Source: Laburnicola sp. R22_1
Lineage: Eukaryota; Ascomycota; Dothideomycetes; Pleosporales; Didymosphaeriaceae
DNA: 64,000 nucleotides
Direction: 5' to 3'
Assembly: GCA_014281115.1 (NCBI GenBank)
Contig: JACONQ010000014.1
Coordinates: forward strand, 434,001 to 498,000
Part shown: positions 43,907-54,959 of the stretch, piece by piece
Layout of the letters: every line of letters starts with the position of its first letter
Numbering within the stretch: position 1 is the first letter of the stretch
Notes under the pieces: model-generated
The model's database searches: none
What the model was told of the DNA's origin: nothing
The model's input: the letters and a program-made list of their open reading frames with translations, nothing else
Program-made: the position numbers and the translations under genes

Positions 43907-44919
43907 ATGGAACTCCTCCAGCTTCCCGCCGAAACCCTACTACAAATCTTCGATTATGTCGACTCATCCTATTTCCGCTCAGATCTGTCACGTCTCACAG
44001 TCTGTAACTAGTGGTACTAATTTGCCTATGCCGCGTGCTTCCGAGATTTTTACGTTAGAAGATATTATAACGGTTAGAGTCTTCTCCGTACAATGGATAT
44101 AGTGTATGTCGAGCCATAGACAGAGAGGAAACCCTGGACATGAATTTCAAGGGCTTTGATAACTGGGACTCCATTCCGTTGTCTCAACATGATTTGCTGG
44201 CCGATTGGACAACCTGGGATATCGCTCAGGCACGCGCAGTGCACGAAGCCTGGGAAAGAGAGCTGCGCATCGGTCTCCTCCGCCTCATCACCATCCGACA
44301 TTCACCGAAACTGCGCAACTTCCGCATCCAAGCCACCAGCGAACTGCATCCGCATCTCTATCTTCTACAACGCCGCGACTGCCTTTATCTTCTTATAATA
44401 CGCTCCCTCTTACCTAAGGCATCAACCAGCAACCTAACTAGTCTAGAGCTAGACCTATGCGGTACTCGACTTATACCGCATTAAGGCCAAGAGTATGGCG
44501 GAGTATACTATTTCTGCACGAGTATCGCCGCGCTTCTTACTACTAAACTACGACGTTTGCGACTGCGCATGCGCATTACCTGTGCCAATATCCTAAAACC
44601 CCAACAACATGGCGCCAATCTACGTTTGGACGAGATGCTTATCAACCTCAGTCTATCCAACAAGTCACCCCTAACCACCTTAGCGGCGCACGCCACATAT
44701 TGCAGTTCCTCCCCAGCGGGGTTCCTTTAACTAAAAGCGGATATAGAGAAGCAGGCGCAAATTCTTGTGGCACAGATGGCGGACCCAAAAATAGTGAGGA
44801 TATTGACGCATGCGCTGCCGAGTATTAAAATGCGGGCATTCGGTGTCTTGGCCGGCAGGTTCACTCACAAAGCTCCCATCCAGAAGATTCCGATCAAGGC
44901 CAATTCTACGTTGAAGTAA
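43907..44919 (+). pseudogene. F-box protein relic with multiple stop codons
   Basis: The start is intact and F-box-like: MELLQLPAETLLQIFDYVDS, then SRLTVCN. The reading then meets TAG and TAA (TGTAACTAGTGGTACTAA), followed by FAYAACFRDFYV. Both stops are explained by CAG to TAG and CAA to TAA changes. A frameshift lies between about 44011 and 44080. From about 44080 a second frame stays coding-like (DMNFKGFDNWDSIPL; ELHPHLYLLQ; LRRLRLRMRITCANILK; DEMLINLSLSNKSPLTTLAA; FLxLKADIEKQAQILVAQMA) with TAA at 44482 and 44728, ending at a TAA at 44917. The C-to-T nature of the stops fits repeat-induced point mutation of a duplicated F-box family member. The gene is almost certainly non-functional. Confidence 0.8.
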
Positions 44920-45042
44920 TGAAAGCAGGAATGGTGCGGTAGCGGAGACGAACACGTGTTACCTGGTGGGCTGGTCGGTGAATTGTACCTTACATTTTCT
45001 TCGCTCCGAAAGCTAATATTGAGATACCGTACCTTCGGCAGC

Positions 45043-46415
45043 CTACGTCGTGTCCCCGTCTTCCCATGTCGCGCATATGATCGCCAACGTAACCCCCGGA
45101 GGTGTCGTGATGTCTTGCATTTTGAACATTGGATCTGCGTTATAGAACAGCTCCTTCCAATCCTGAGCGTCGGGTTCCTTTGCGTTTTGTAGAGTTTTCA
45201 TGGCGAGATCAAAGCCACTAGAACAGGCAGATGAGTATGGCACTGGCCTGTGGTGTTGCAGGTGAACTTACCGAGCGGATCTTTGCTTATAAGGTGATAT
45301 TCGAACGGGAGGAGGCAGGTTCAATTCATCCACCACGACCCGCGCCCCGTTCCTGAGTGCGGGAACAAGATTCCGCAAAATCCTGGTAGCATACTTATCA
45401 GACCGATTGTGGAGGACGCAGCGGAGAAGATAAACGTCTGCGCCTTTGACCGGTTGCTCCTTGAAGAAGTTGTGCGCTTCGAGCTTCAGTCTCCCGCCTT
45501 CGCGCAAGTCTTCGGGGATGTCGACGTCCTTGACCACTTCAGGCAAGTCTTGCACGATGCAGTGGATGCTGGGTAAAGCTCGAGCAATAGCCGCGCCTAC
45601 CGCGCCGTTCCCTCCTCCTACATCAACCAAAAGGCCGTTGGCAGCGTCGCCCCAGGCGAGGTTATCGACTACATGGCGAATATCGCACCCCGGTCCGCTG
45701 TGCATGAACTGCATAGCACCTGCCATGCGTTTAGCTCGCACAGGATCGCAGACTATGACATCCATCGTCGGAGTATCGACGCCGTATGCGATATTGAACC
45801 CTCGTTGGCTTCTTCGGAACCAGGCCATTTTTGTAGTGCATCCGTGAGTCGGGACGATGATGGCCACATTTCGTTCGCCAGAAAGCCGATGACATTGCCC
45901 AACGGGGGGATGGTAGCGAGGGCTTTGGATGCAGCTGTATGTCTCACAACACCTGGCTCATGTTTTTGGAAGATGCAGTGGGACATTGCGTGGCGCATGA
46001 TGGGGCGTGTGTCCGACTCTGGGAGCGAGCAGGTGCGCGCAATGTCTGCAAGCGTTGAGCTTTCTTCTAGGGGAAATGATTTGGCAATTTCGAAGCGCTC
46101 TATAGCTTGGACACTTGCCCATGCATCGAACTATAGCAAGTTGTCAGTTGGGAGTTCCAAGACCGATCCCACAGTACAAACTGAGTTCTTCCCGACCAGT
46201 GACATGGCGGGACCCATCATGAGGGCTGCAAGCTCATTTGTAGCAGCGAGGACTGCTTGTTGAGATTTCTCGACCTCGGGCGGAAGTGGAACTCTCGGGG
46301 GATAGGAGACATTAAATGAAGGTGTAGGGAGATTCTTCGACGTGGAGTATACGTCGACCTTGCGCGTGTGCTCCGAGATGAGATCGCTCAGCTCTACGAT
46401 TCCGTTAGGGGTCAT
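45043..46415 (-). pseudogene. SAM-dependent O-methyltransferase (family 2) with a one-base frameshift
   Basis: Three exons fit: 46415..46182, 46130..45272 and 45217..45043, with good splice signals (CTGAC branch in the 51-nt intron; GTAAGT donor in the 54-nt one). Exon 2 is one base short. Up to about 45800 it reads ALQKWPGSEEANEG; the continuation GFNIAYGVDTPTMDVIV is in another frame, and one extra T in GGTTC would restore it. Before the break is the winged-helix dimerisation part (WASVQAIERFEIAKSFPLEE). After it come the SAM site LLVDVGGGNGAVGAAIA, the catalytic His in LRCVLHNRSDK, and the C-terminal RGFDLAMKTLQNAKE. All other parts look intact, so the damage is recent or an assembly error. 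If functional it would methylate a phenolic or polyketide hydroxyl. Confidence 0.8.
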
Positions 46416-46602
46416 ATTGAATGTGTTTGTGAACTAAGGCGTGTGAGGATGAAGAGGCACGGTCAACTGCATGCCGCCTGCACCGTAAGTGGTATAGCAC
46501 CGTTACTTACTGCCTATTGGCAACTGTGAAGACAGTGTGAAGCAACCAAAGAGGGATGGTGAATTTGAATGCGAAGGTACAGTGAAGATATATTACTAGT
46601 TT

Positions 46603-47975
46603 CTACACATTTTGCTCGTTAACAAAAAGACCGGCCATGCCCATGCCAGTACCTATGCACATGGACGTCAGCAAAATCTTCTTCTTTTGTCTTCTGCATT
46701 CGCTAAGGCCAGTGGCAACCTGTCGGGCGCCTGTGCATCCAAGTGGGTGGCCAAGTGCAATAGCTCCACCTCGTGGGTTCATCTTCGCATGGTCAATTTT
46801 CAGCGTCTCCAGGCAGTACACTGCCATGGAAGCAAAAGCCTCGTTAATCTCAATAACGTCGATGTCATCGAGCGAAAGATTGAACTTGGCGAGCAGCTTT
46901 GGGATCGCAACGGATGGGCCAATGCCCATGATGCGGGGAGCCAGTCCAGCAACGGTAGCACCGACAAACTTGGCCATGATGGGCTGGCCAAGCTCCTCTG
47001 CCTTGGAGCGCTTCATGAGCAGGACAGCGGCGGCACCATCGGTGAGTTGCGACGAGTTTCCGCCATGAGATTTGTCGCCGTGTGGCAAGAAAGCCGGACG
47101 GATCTTCTGCAGCCCTTCAAAAGTGGTTCCATATCTTGGACCCTCGTCCTTGGTAAGTGTCACATCTTTCTCCTCGCCCGTCTTCGGGTCCTTGACCTTG
47201 ACCTGGATAGGCACAATCTCGTCGTCGAACCAGCCTGCCTTCTGCGCCACTTCGGCCCTTCTGTATGACTCGACCGCATAGCGATCTTGCCTCTCACGGG
47301 AGATGTTGAAGTCGTTGCCGACATTTTCAGATGTCTGGCCCATGGGCTGCATGCAGTCGACAGCTTCTTGGTTCTGCAGGATCTCGTCGAAGAAGGGACG
47401 CTCGAGACGGTCGCCGCCGACCGTCATGGACTCGGCACCGGCGGCGAGACCGATTTCGATGGAGCCTGTAGCAATCTGGTTGGCGATGTCCTGCACAGCC
47501 TTGAGGCCGGAGCTGCAGAAGCGGTTCACAGTGGAGCCGGCAGTGGTGTTGGGGAAGCCGGCGCCGAGCATGGCGGCGCGCGTGTAGTAGGCCGCTTTCG
47601 CGTCCGAGACCTGAGAAGCCGTCAGCCCACGCCACAAGTGAACAGGGCAGCAGGGAACCCACATTTCCCACGCAGATGTCCTCGACAAGCGCAGGGTCCA
47701 GGTTTGATCTTGCAACGACCTGCTTGAACAGCTTGACGAGTATGCCATCTAGCGGCGTATCCTTCAAGCCGCCCTTGTGTGCCTTTGTGAGCGGAGTCCG
47801 CACCGCGAGCGTAATGACGATATCATCGGGGTTCTTCGTTGTGCTGTCATATGTCGTGAGCTTCTCGTCCCATGTTTCAAAGTTCGGCAACCGGGAACGG
47901 CGGTACTCACATGGCGCTGAGTCCGCTCGACAAGGGCGAGAGCTGCCCCACGATAGACTTCAATCGCTCAGTCAT
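46603..47975 (-). CDS. Peroxisomal 3-ketoacyl-CoA thiolase, 417 aa
   Basis: Three exons: 47975..47911, 47843..47663 and 47610..46603 (introns 67 and 52 nt). The start MTERLKSIVGQL contains RLKSIVGQL at residues 4-12, a match to the PTS2 pattern [RK][LVI]x5[HQ][LA], which sends thiolase to peroxisomes. The catalytic residues are in place: nucleophile Cys114 (NRFCSSGLKA), His370 (GHPLGCTGAR) and Cys400 (MCIGTGMGMAG); INEAFASMA is also present. It performs the last step of fatty-acid beta-oxidation, splitting 3-ketoacyl-CoA with CoA into acetyl-CoA and a shortened acyl-CoA. All residues needed for activity are visible. The PTS2 lies wholly in the first exon. Confidence 0.95.
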
Positions 47976-48394
47976 TGTGGATGTAGGCTGTAAGCTGGAA
48001 TTGAAAACTAAGGACAAGGAAAAACAGGAGAATGTGAAAAGGTGTAAATGCGGAGAGTGTTGCGGAGTTGGGTCGCGCGTCCTTTAACCTGTGGGGCGAC
48101 AGAGGTGCCGAGGCATCTCGGGAACTGGTCACGGGACCCCAAGGTTCCAAGGTTCCAGATTGATTTCGAGAAAGTAATCAACTCCACCTTCGTCTATCCG
48201 TAAATGCCCGTAGGAGAATTGGGAGACCCCGTGTGCTCGTATGATCACTGTTAGGTAGCAAGAGGTACGCGTAGTTCCAGGACTCACACGCTATCATCAG
48301 TACTTGGAATTTGCAAGGCTTTTCTGGCCTACTTCGCGATATCTATATCCACCCATACGCCGGCGCTGCCTCGCCTCAGTCTCCTGATTACCTT
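47976..48394. other. Intergenic: thiolase promoter and 3' side of the tRNA synthetase gene
   Basis: About 420 bases. No TATA box, gene or repeat is evident. Confidence 0.45.
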
Positions 48395-50410
48395 CTATTT
48401 CGCCTTATCTTCCCTCAAGCTGACGATTTGGTTGAGGACGATCTTGTCTTTGGTGGAATCGACGTCGACACAGAAGTACGCGGTACGCAATGCCTGGAAT
48501 CGAATAAGGTCGTCCGAGGAACCGCTAGGATTGAGCGTATGCTCCTTGATGAGGTCCTTGATACCCCTCTCGATGACGGCCTTCTCGAACAATATCTCTG
48601 ATTCCGGATTCAGGTCGTCGGCCCAGCCTCCCGTCTTCCAGTCAAGCGCGTTTGGTGATTCTGACTTGAACAGGGAGTTGTACTGGCGAGCCGTTACTGG
48701 GACGGCTGTGGCAGCATCAACCCACTGAATGTACGTTTTCGGCTTCTCTCCAGCGGCTTTCACAGCTTTGATCTCGATGACCTTGCCATTCCCGTCTTTC
48801 GAGAATGACGTTGCGCGGATCGGAAACGGGACATTATAGAGACCGACGACCTTGTTAGGTGCAAGGCGGAAATACTCAGCACTGTCCTCTTCTCGGAAAT
48901 CGGAGCGGTCAATGTACAGCTCCTTGCCGAGTTTGACTTTGCGTTCTCCCGGTATCGTTCCTTTCGGGTCGTATGGCACGTCAATCTCCTGGTCGTCTTC
49001 TTCCGCGAGATCTTCAATGACGACCTTAATGGGATCTAGGACAAGCATTTGACGGGGAACTGTGCGTTCGAGATGCTTCCGGATAGAAGACTCAAGACGT
49101 GGTGGCTGGATCTCAGTGAGGGCATCGGTCACACCCAGCTCTTCGACGAAGTTCAAAAGCGCCTTGGCCGGTATTCCACGTCGACGCAGCGCGACTAGGG
49201 TATACAGTCGCGGATCATCCCATCCCCGCACAGACGGTGGTATGGTCCTCTTCTCGACCGTCCCGTCCTCTTTCTTCTTTTCGACAGTCGTTCCTTCCAC
49301 GAGCATGAGGATGCGGCGCTTGGAGAGAATTGTACCTCCGACGTTCAACCGGCCATATCTAAAAGAGTCAGCACTATGATAGAGCGTTTACCAGAGCTTG
49401 CTTACTCTCTCTGCATAGGCCCCTTCTCCTCCGACTTTGGGATTTTCATGTCTAGCTGTTCGAGCAGCCAGTCGTACGATATTCGGGACTGCTGGAACTC
49501 GGTCGTGCACATTGAATGCGTAATGCCCTCGAGGGCATCGCAAACGCAGTGAGTGAAGTCGTAGGTTGGGTAGATTCTCCACTTCTCTCCAGTTCGATGG
49601 TGGTGATTCTTCTCGACTACACGATACGCTGGCAGGTCCCACATCTGGGGATTTCCCTCTTTGGGGTCTGTCAAACTCTGTTTCATGCGCAGATATGCCT
49701 CCCCAGCCTTGTACTTGCCATCGCGCATGGCCCGGAACTCGGCGATGGATTCGGCGATGGGTCGCGTGCGGTGGTCGCAGGCGTATCGTGGGCCGCGGTT
49801 GTCGGGCCCGCCGCGCTGCATGTTGACTTCTTCCCCTAGGAGGTGTGTTAGATGCGAATTATGCTATAGTAAGATACAACGTACTGGAACAGTGGCAGAC
49901 ATATGCGCCATCCTTCTCGATCAGCTGCTCGGCGAGCTCGTACAGCTTGTCAAAGTTGTCGCTGCTATATGTAATCTTGTACGGTTCGAATCCTAGCCAC
50001 TTGATAATGTCCAGGATGCTCGTAAAGTACTTCTCCTCCTCCTTCTCTGGGTTCGTATCGTCGTATCTCAGGAAGCAGACACCTTTGTGATACCGCGCGA
50101 AGCCAAAGTTGACTGCGATAGCTTTGCAATGTCCGATGTGGAGGTAGCCATTGGGCTCTGGCGGGAATCGCGATCGAACGTCCTTGACAGGCTTCTCTTC
50201 GTACACACGCCTCAGCCAGCCCTCGGAAAAGATGCTCACGGGTTCTGCACTTGCGGGCTTGGTGTTGCTCTCTTTCGGTCGAAGGGCGTGTTCCGCCTTC
50301 TTTGCTTTGGCGGCAGCTTTCTTAGCAGCTTTCTCAAGAGCGCGTTTCGATGGGCCTTTCTCCTCTTCGGCCGAAGGCGCGGTCGGCGGTGCTCCAGTAG
50401 GGTCTGCCAT
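48395..50410 (-). CDS. Cytosolic glutaminyl-tRNA synthetase, 639 aa
   Basis: Three exons: 50410..49885, 49835..49406 and 49358..48395; introns 49 and 47 nt. The enzyme charges tRNA-Gln with glutamine. Class I signatures are HIGH at residues 91-94 ([17 protein letters not shown]) and the KMSKS-like ILSKRR around 329-334. The GlnRS/GluRS catalytic core includes [57 protein letters not shown] and [15 protein letters not shown]. The anticodon-binding beta-barrel follows ([19 protein letters not shown]). An Ala/Lys-rich N-terminal extension ([20 protein letters not shown]) replaces the longer yeast appended domain and may bind RNA. Gln specificity rather than Glu is judged from overall resemblance. 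Confidence 0.93.
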
Positions 50411-50866
50411 TTCTAGGAGTGGGAAGGAGCTGTGCGAATCGTGGTGTCGTGGTGACTGAGACGCGTCTGGGACTCTGGGGCTTTGGAGGGGCAATCAGCC
50501 ATCGAGTCTGTGCGCCACACCACACCGCCACATTTGGCGGGACCGAGTCTAGCCGACCCCCACTACTTTATGCATTCGGGCTCCTTCCCTCCTCACCTCC
50601 ACGGCCTTACCACCTACTTTCCAAGCTTGCTCTTCTGTCACGAGCCCTGCATAATTTGTGCAGCTTAATACAGCCACAGCACAACAGTTTGAGTGAATGT
50701 TCGCCTTCGCATTGCCTATCTTGAGGTAACACGGTGACTGCCACATTGCGGACTCAGCTAACCCCCATCAGCGTGCAAGTCAGGATTCTTCTGCCTATAC
50801 ACCCAGTCCCAGCTTGCTCAATTCTTCTACCTATACTCCCAGTCCCAGCTTGCTCAATTCTTCTAC
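50411..50866. other. Intergenic: tRNA synthetase promoter plus repeat copies
   Basis: About 455 bases. The last 80 or so are the first copies of the 36-bp repeat that runs into the neighbouring gene; the rest has no gene. Confidence 0.5.
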
Positions 50867-50903
50867 CTATACTCCCAGTCCCAGCTTGCTCAATTCTTCT
50901 ACC
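50785..50903. repeat. 36-bp tandem repeat overlapping a gene's 3' end
   Basis: Units at 50785-50820, 50821-50856 and 50857-50892, plus a partial copy to 50903. The unit starts ATTCTTCTACCTATACTCCC and ends AGCTTGCTCA. Copies 2 and 3 are identical; copy 1 differs at two positions. On the minus strand each unit encodes LSKLGLGV plus a TAG stop, so the real stop codon of the adjacent gene (50867-50869) has extra copies downstream of it. Confidence 0.9.
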
Positions 50904-52078
50904 AGGTCGTCAGGCACATAATCCAGATCCTTGGGATCATCTCCGTCCCCTTCATCATCACTGTCCAAGGCCTCCCGCCATGCCTCTTGCATCTCCATTT
51001 CCAGTGGCAGGACGTCTTCTTCCAGTCTCTCCTTTTGCTTTCTCAAATTCCGCGCCAAGCCAGTCTTCTCCAACGCCCAACTCTCATGCTCTACCCACTG
51101 CTCCTCGATCACGCGTCGCGCACTCGCTACGCTGCGGCCGGCCGGATATGCATTAACGCCGCCCCCTTCATCGACCCAGACCTGTAGTAGCCCTGAGCAG
51201 AAAATCTCTGCAATAGCTCCTTGTTCAGGTCGGAAAATCAGGTAAATGATATACTGGTGCATCCGGAAGCACTGCTTGAACTTGCCCGTTCGATACAGAT
51301 GCGAGCAAATATCCTCCACTAGGTTCATGACGTAATTGGACGACTGCCGATATCGATGCTGCGACAATCGAACATGAGAATTGATCGAGTATCCACATTC
51401 GCCTGGGGGATATGTCAGCGGAATATCGCGTTCGGAGGTCGGTGTTTCCGTCCACCGCTTTGCAATGCCTTCGCAAAACCGCTGCAGCGTCTCTAGATGC
51501 TTTTGAGAACGTCGATAAGTCCAGAGATACTTCCGATACCCTAACGAGCTTGCCGCCCGCAACACTACGGGTGGTGTAACATTATCAACCATCCATGCCA
51601 TTTCCTGATGTTTCGATTCTGAGCTGAGGTACTCGAGTATTGCTTCCCGGATCACTGCGTATTGGTTAGCAGTAGGAGCAACTCCATACTCGTCGGCTAG
51701 CAAGTGGAGGTAGATCGAAGGTTGCATATGAGCACGTTCTTGGATCGTCGCGTACTCTTTCTGTAACTCAGCATCAGCCAGGAAGCGCTGTGCCAATGTA
51801 CCGTCTACCGCCGCCGCGAAGATTGAAGGGGCCGAAGCGAGAATATGGATGCATTCGCGCATGATAGCAGATAGAGAAGTGGGCAACCCTCCCCGGCTTC
51901 CGGCATACTTGGGCAATTCTCTTTCCAATACCTCGGCGATCACTGGCTGATAATGCTGCCTGCGAAGAAGACGCGCCCATCTTTGTCGGCGCTGGGAAAG
52001 TGTCGGTAAGGGTTGGTATGTTGACTCTGACTCGCTGTGGCCATCGGAGCCATATCTGTTCGATCGCGTGGATACCAT
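50867..52078 (-). CDS. Unrecognised conserved-type protein, 403 aa
   Basis: One open frame. The frame continues upstream of 52078 but without an ATG, so MVSTRSNRYGSDGHSESEST is the start. The body is well ordered, with many helices and aromatic residues (QRRQRWARLLRRQHYQPVIA; MRECIHILASAPSIFAAAVD; AILEYLSSESKHQEMAWMVD; HLYRTGKFKQCFRMHQYIIY). The C-terminus is acidic (ALDSDDEGDGDDPKDLDYVP) and ends DLVEELSKLGLGV inside the 36-bp repeat. No catalytic motif, signal peptide or membrane span is visible. It looks like a real fungal protein by codon continuity over 1.2 kb, but I cannot name the family. Confidence 0.65.
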   Translation of the reverse strand: MVSTRSNRYGSDGHSESESTYQPLPTLSQRRQRWARLLRRQHYQPVIAEVLERELPKYAGSRGGLPTSLSAIMRECIHILASAPSIFAAAVDGTLAQRFLADAELQKEYATIQERAHMQPSIYLHLLADEYGVAPTANQYAVIREAILEYLSSESKHQEMAWMVDNVTPPVVLRAASSLGYRKYLWTYRRSQKHLETLQRFCEGIAKRWTETPTSERDIPLTYPPGECGYSINSHVRLSQHRYRQSSNYVMNLVEDICSHLYRTGKFKQCFRMHQYIIYLIFRPEQGAIAEIFCSGLLQVWVDEGGGVNAYPAGRSVASARRVIEEQWVEHESWALEKTGLARNLRKQKERLEEDVLPLEMEMQEAWREALDSDDEGDGDDPKDLDYVPDDLVEELSKLGLGV

Positions 52079-53990
52079 GGCTTTAATTAGCTGGCACAAT
52101 ACTCCAGTAATTTTCTGGTTATAAGCGTAATGCCTCGCAAAACGGCGCAACTACATATTCTTCATTCAAGTAAGTACTCCATCACCTGTCGGGTCATCAT
52201 GCCATTGCGATAAACCATTGACACGAGGCAATCGCCGCCGTATTCACTCTTGTTCAATGTCCAGCGAGGTGAATATTTCAGTATGGCTGCTCATCTACAA
52301 GGCTCATCAAAGGTTCATCAAAGAATAAAGGGGGAGGAGGGTCACTTCTGCTCTTGTTGGTACTTGACGGCAACGACAACCAATCGAAATTCACTACCGC
52401 TGTCAAAATGCTATTTCGAGCCGTTCATCAATCATTGCTTCCAATTCTCTCACCGAACTAGGTTGTTGAGCCCCTCGCTTGTTTACAAACCATCCTTCAC
52501 GTAAACTCTTCACAGCATCTTCAAGAGTGTCAATGCAAGTAAGACCTTCCTTCATCGTTTGCACGCACCATCACTGACTGACATATTCTATTGCCTACTG
52601 TTTTCTGTTACAAAAAATCCTTGAGCTGTCTCATCGAAAGGCAATTGCCTACTAATTCGCTGTACAATACAGTCACATATGTCCTCCACACCCAGACTCC
52701 CACCAGGGACAATCTAGACTCTACTGCTTTTTGATAAGCATCTAAGATAGTCTACGTCCTCTCTGGCATTATCACCGCCACAGATATGGTTCGTCTATGT
52801 TGGCAGGGTACGTCTATTGCGCTCAAGCATGTGCACGATTTCTCCACAAATACTACCAGAGGGGTGTTCAGGGGATGAAGCCAGTGGTGAGATCAGTATC
52901 ACGGAATATCGCGATGCAATCTACCTTCGTATATTGGTACCGAGAGAGCCGCGAGGATGAAACGCTTCCATCTTGCATACAGGTGCGTGTATGACGGTGT
53001 ATCAACTAATTATCATTTCCTCGACTGCATCATTCATCAAGCGAAGTTTGTTTGCTCAATTATTCCACTAAGATTAATTGCTCGGCTCTCCTCCCAACCC
53101 TAAAACTTAACTAAAATTGAACTTTAGTAGCTAATTCAATAGTTTCCTATACAGTGTTACTTTAATCTACTTAAACCGAACGCCTTTTTTGACCTTTTTT
53201 TGGTTTGAGGTTGAAGTAGATTGAGATAGAAGGTCATTATGTACTATGTACGGCACTTGATAGCAGTTCGAACGCGCTTTTTTTGTGCTCACCTTTTTAC
53301 GCTCTTTTTGATTACTAAGCAGGGGGCTCTGCTTTTTTTGTCATGTTATTTGAGATGAAAGCCTTTGTCGTTCTACCCCTAGGTAGTTAATTTAATGCCA
53401 CATATAATTATTACTAGGAGAGTAGAGGTCAGCTACAGGAGCGGCGCCGTTAAATTCATCTACATGTCCTCGTAGGTTCAAAACACGTTGGTCGCCCAGC
53501 TTCATGCACGTAGCCAGTCTCGACACTGTAACATAGCCAACTGCGTAGTAAGAAGGTTGCATCACGACCAAAGTCTGTCTACGGGAGCTGAGTACATATA
53601 CAAGCCGGCAACCAAATACGGCGCACATGGGGTTCCCAATCAGGCTAGAAGCGACCGTTGTAGGAACGCATGAACCGCAGATGTACCGGCCGCGACCTTG
53701 ACCCTGGCCGTTTCAATAAACCGACGATGCACGGTAGCCGGATGGGTTGGTGCTATACCGGCAATACCGGCATCGACCCTTTTGATCCGACTATCGAAAA
53801 GTTAGGGGTGAGGGCTGGATAGAGAGACGGGCGTGACGTCGAGTGCAGTGCTGAAGGTGTATATAAGGATCGCAGCATGGCATCATGGCAGCATCGCAGC
53901 CTCGCTTCGCTTCAATCGTCCAGATCCCGCCACGTTCGCTACTTCTCGTCCTCCTCCCAACTCGCCCCTTTGTCAATTTTATCTACCAAA
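52079..53990. other. Long AT-rich intergenic stretch; TATA box at 53860-53867
   Basis: About 1.9 kb with no supportable exon or RNA gene. It has poly-T blocks (for example at about 53187-53205, 53277-53285 and 53330-53340). TATATAAG at 53860-53867 lies about 125-130 bp before the small secreted protein ATG and is the likely TATA box. Confidence 0.5.
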
Positions 53991-54526
53991 ATGCGCGCCG
54001 CTGTTCTCTCTGCCGTTGTTGGCCTCGCCTCCGCCGCCGCCATTCAAGCTCCTCGCGCGGCCTCGCAGCAACTAGGGTACTGGTACATCACCGTGGACGC
54101 CAGCTCCGCTGCTACGGGATGGAACCGCCAGGACCTCAAGGCGACGTACTACAACGACGAGCTCGAGCAGCCCATCCTGTTCACCTGCTTCCGGGAGCAG
54201 GATACCAGCGTGCCCACCACGACGGCGGCGTGCACCGATCCTTCGGTTGACTGGGAATACCATGGCAATTGTAAGATGTGTTGAAACATTTTGATGGGGA
54301 AATTGGCTGATTTTTTTCTTCTTCTTTCGCAGCTGTGAGTCTTACGCAGACTTTGAAGTTGGGCGGTGAGACGGTGACTGTCAATGGAGAGGGCGATATC
54401 GATATGAAGTGTATGATGACGTACTCTTCGATGTGGTGGTTTTTGCTAACGCGAGTAGGTGGCGGTGGGAATGGTAGGCAGTGCCATGGACAGGCTACAA
54501 TTCAAGTCTCTTCTGGTATTGCTTAG
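53991..54526 (+). CDS. Small secreted cysteine-containing protein, 141 aa, effector candidate
   Basis: Three exons: 53991..54270, 54333..54410 and 54459..54526; introns of 62 and 48 nt, the second with a TTGCTAAC branch. The start MRAAVLSAVVGLASAAAIQA is a signal peptide with a likely cut after the Ala run. The mature chain of about 120 residues has four Cys (in FTCFRE, AACTDP, MKCGGG and RQCHGQ), enough for two disulfides, and alternating beta-type sequence (YWYITVDASSAATGW; SLTQTLKLGGETVTVNG). No enzyme motif is visible. Size, secretion signal and even Cys number fit the loose class of fungal small secreted proteins or effectors; a function cannot be stated. The gene lies alone in an AT-rich, gene-poor stretch. 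Confidence 0.75.
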
Positions 54527-54959
54527 GGGTTGGACTGAAGCTGGTGGTGGTGTTGGGTAGGTGGGTAGGTGGTTTGTTTCGGTGGATCCACAGTGGGAAC
54601 CTTGCGTATTTTCAGTGTATGGTATAACGCTGCCCTAACAGCGTTATACCGTGTACCAAAAGTGCGTGAAGTTCGTAGGACGTTTAGAGACCGAAGCCAA
54701 TGTCTAATCATAATTCTTGCGGTTGCAAGTTGTTCTTCGTTGCTGTGATTATCAGTGGTGATGGAGCTATACTACTCTTTTTGTGGATAGCTGCGATGAG
54801 AGTATTTTTAACTATAGGGTCAGTCGATAATACGATGCTAGAAGAGATCCTAGCTGTCGCGTTTTGATAGGTACCATCTTCGATTTTCGAACTCGTGCAT
54901 TTCACGAGATGGCAACGAGATGGCGGTATCTATGTAGGCTGTGCGAAACCCTCATAACA
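54527..54959. other. Intergenic with 12-bp perfect inverted repeat
   Basis: About 430 bases. GGTATAACGCTG (54621-54632) and CAGCGTTATACC (54639-54650) form a perfect 12-bp stem with a 6-base loop, a strong hairpin just after the secreted-protein gene. The right arm is part of the 24-mer shared with 6596-6619. It could be a 3'-end structure or a remnant of a mobile element terminus. Confidence 0.6.

Noticed and set aside
49981..49996. GGTTCGAATCC string resembling a tRNA T-arm
   Set aside because: It lies in a conserved glutaminyl-tRNA synthetase exon and has no acceptor, D or anticodon arms around it.
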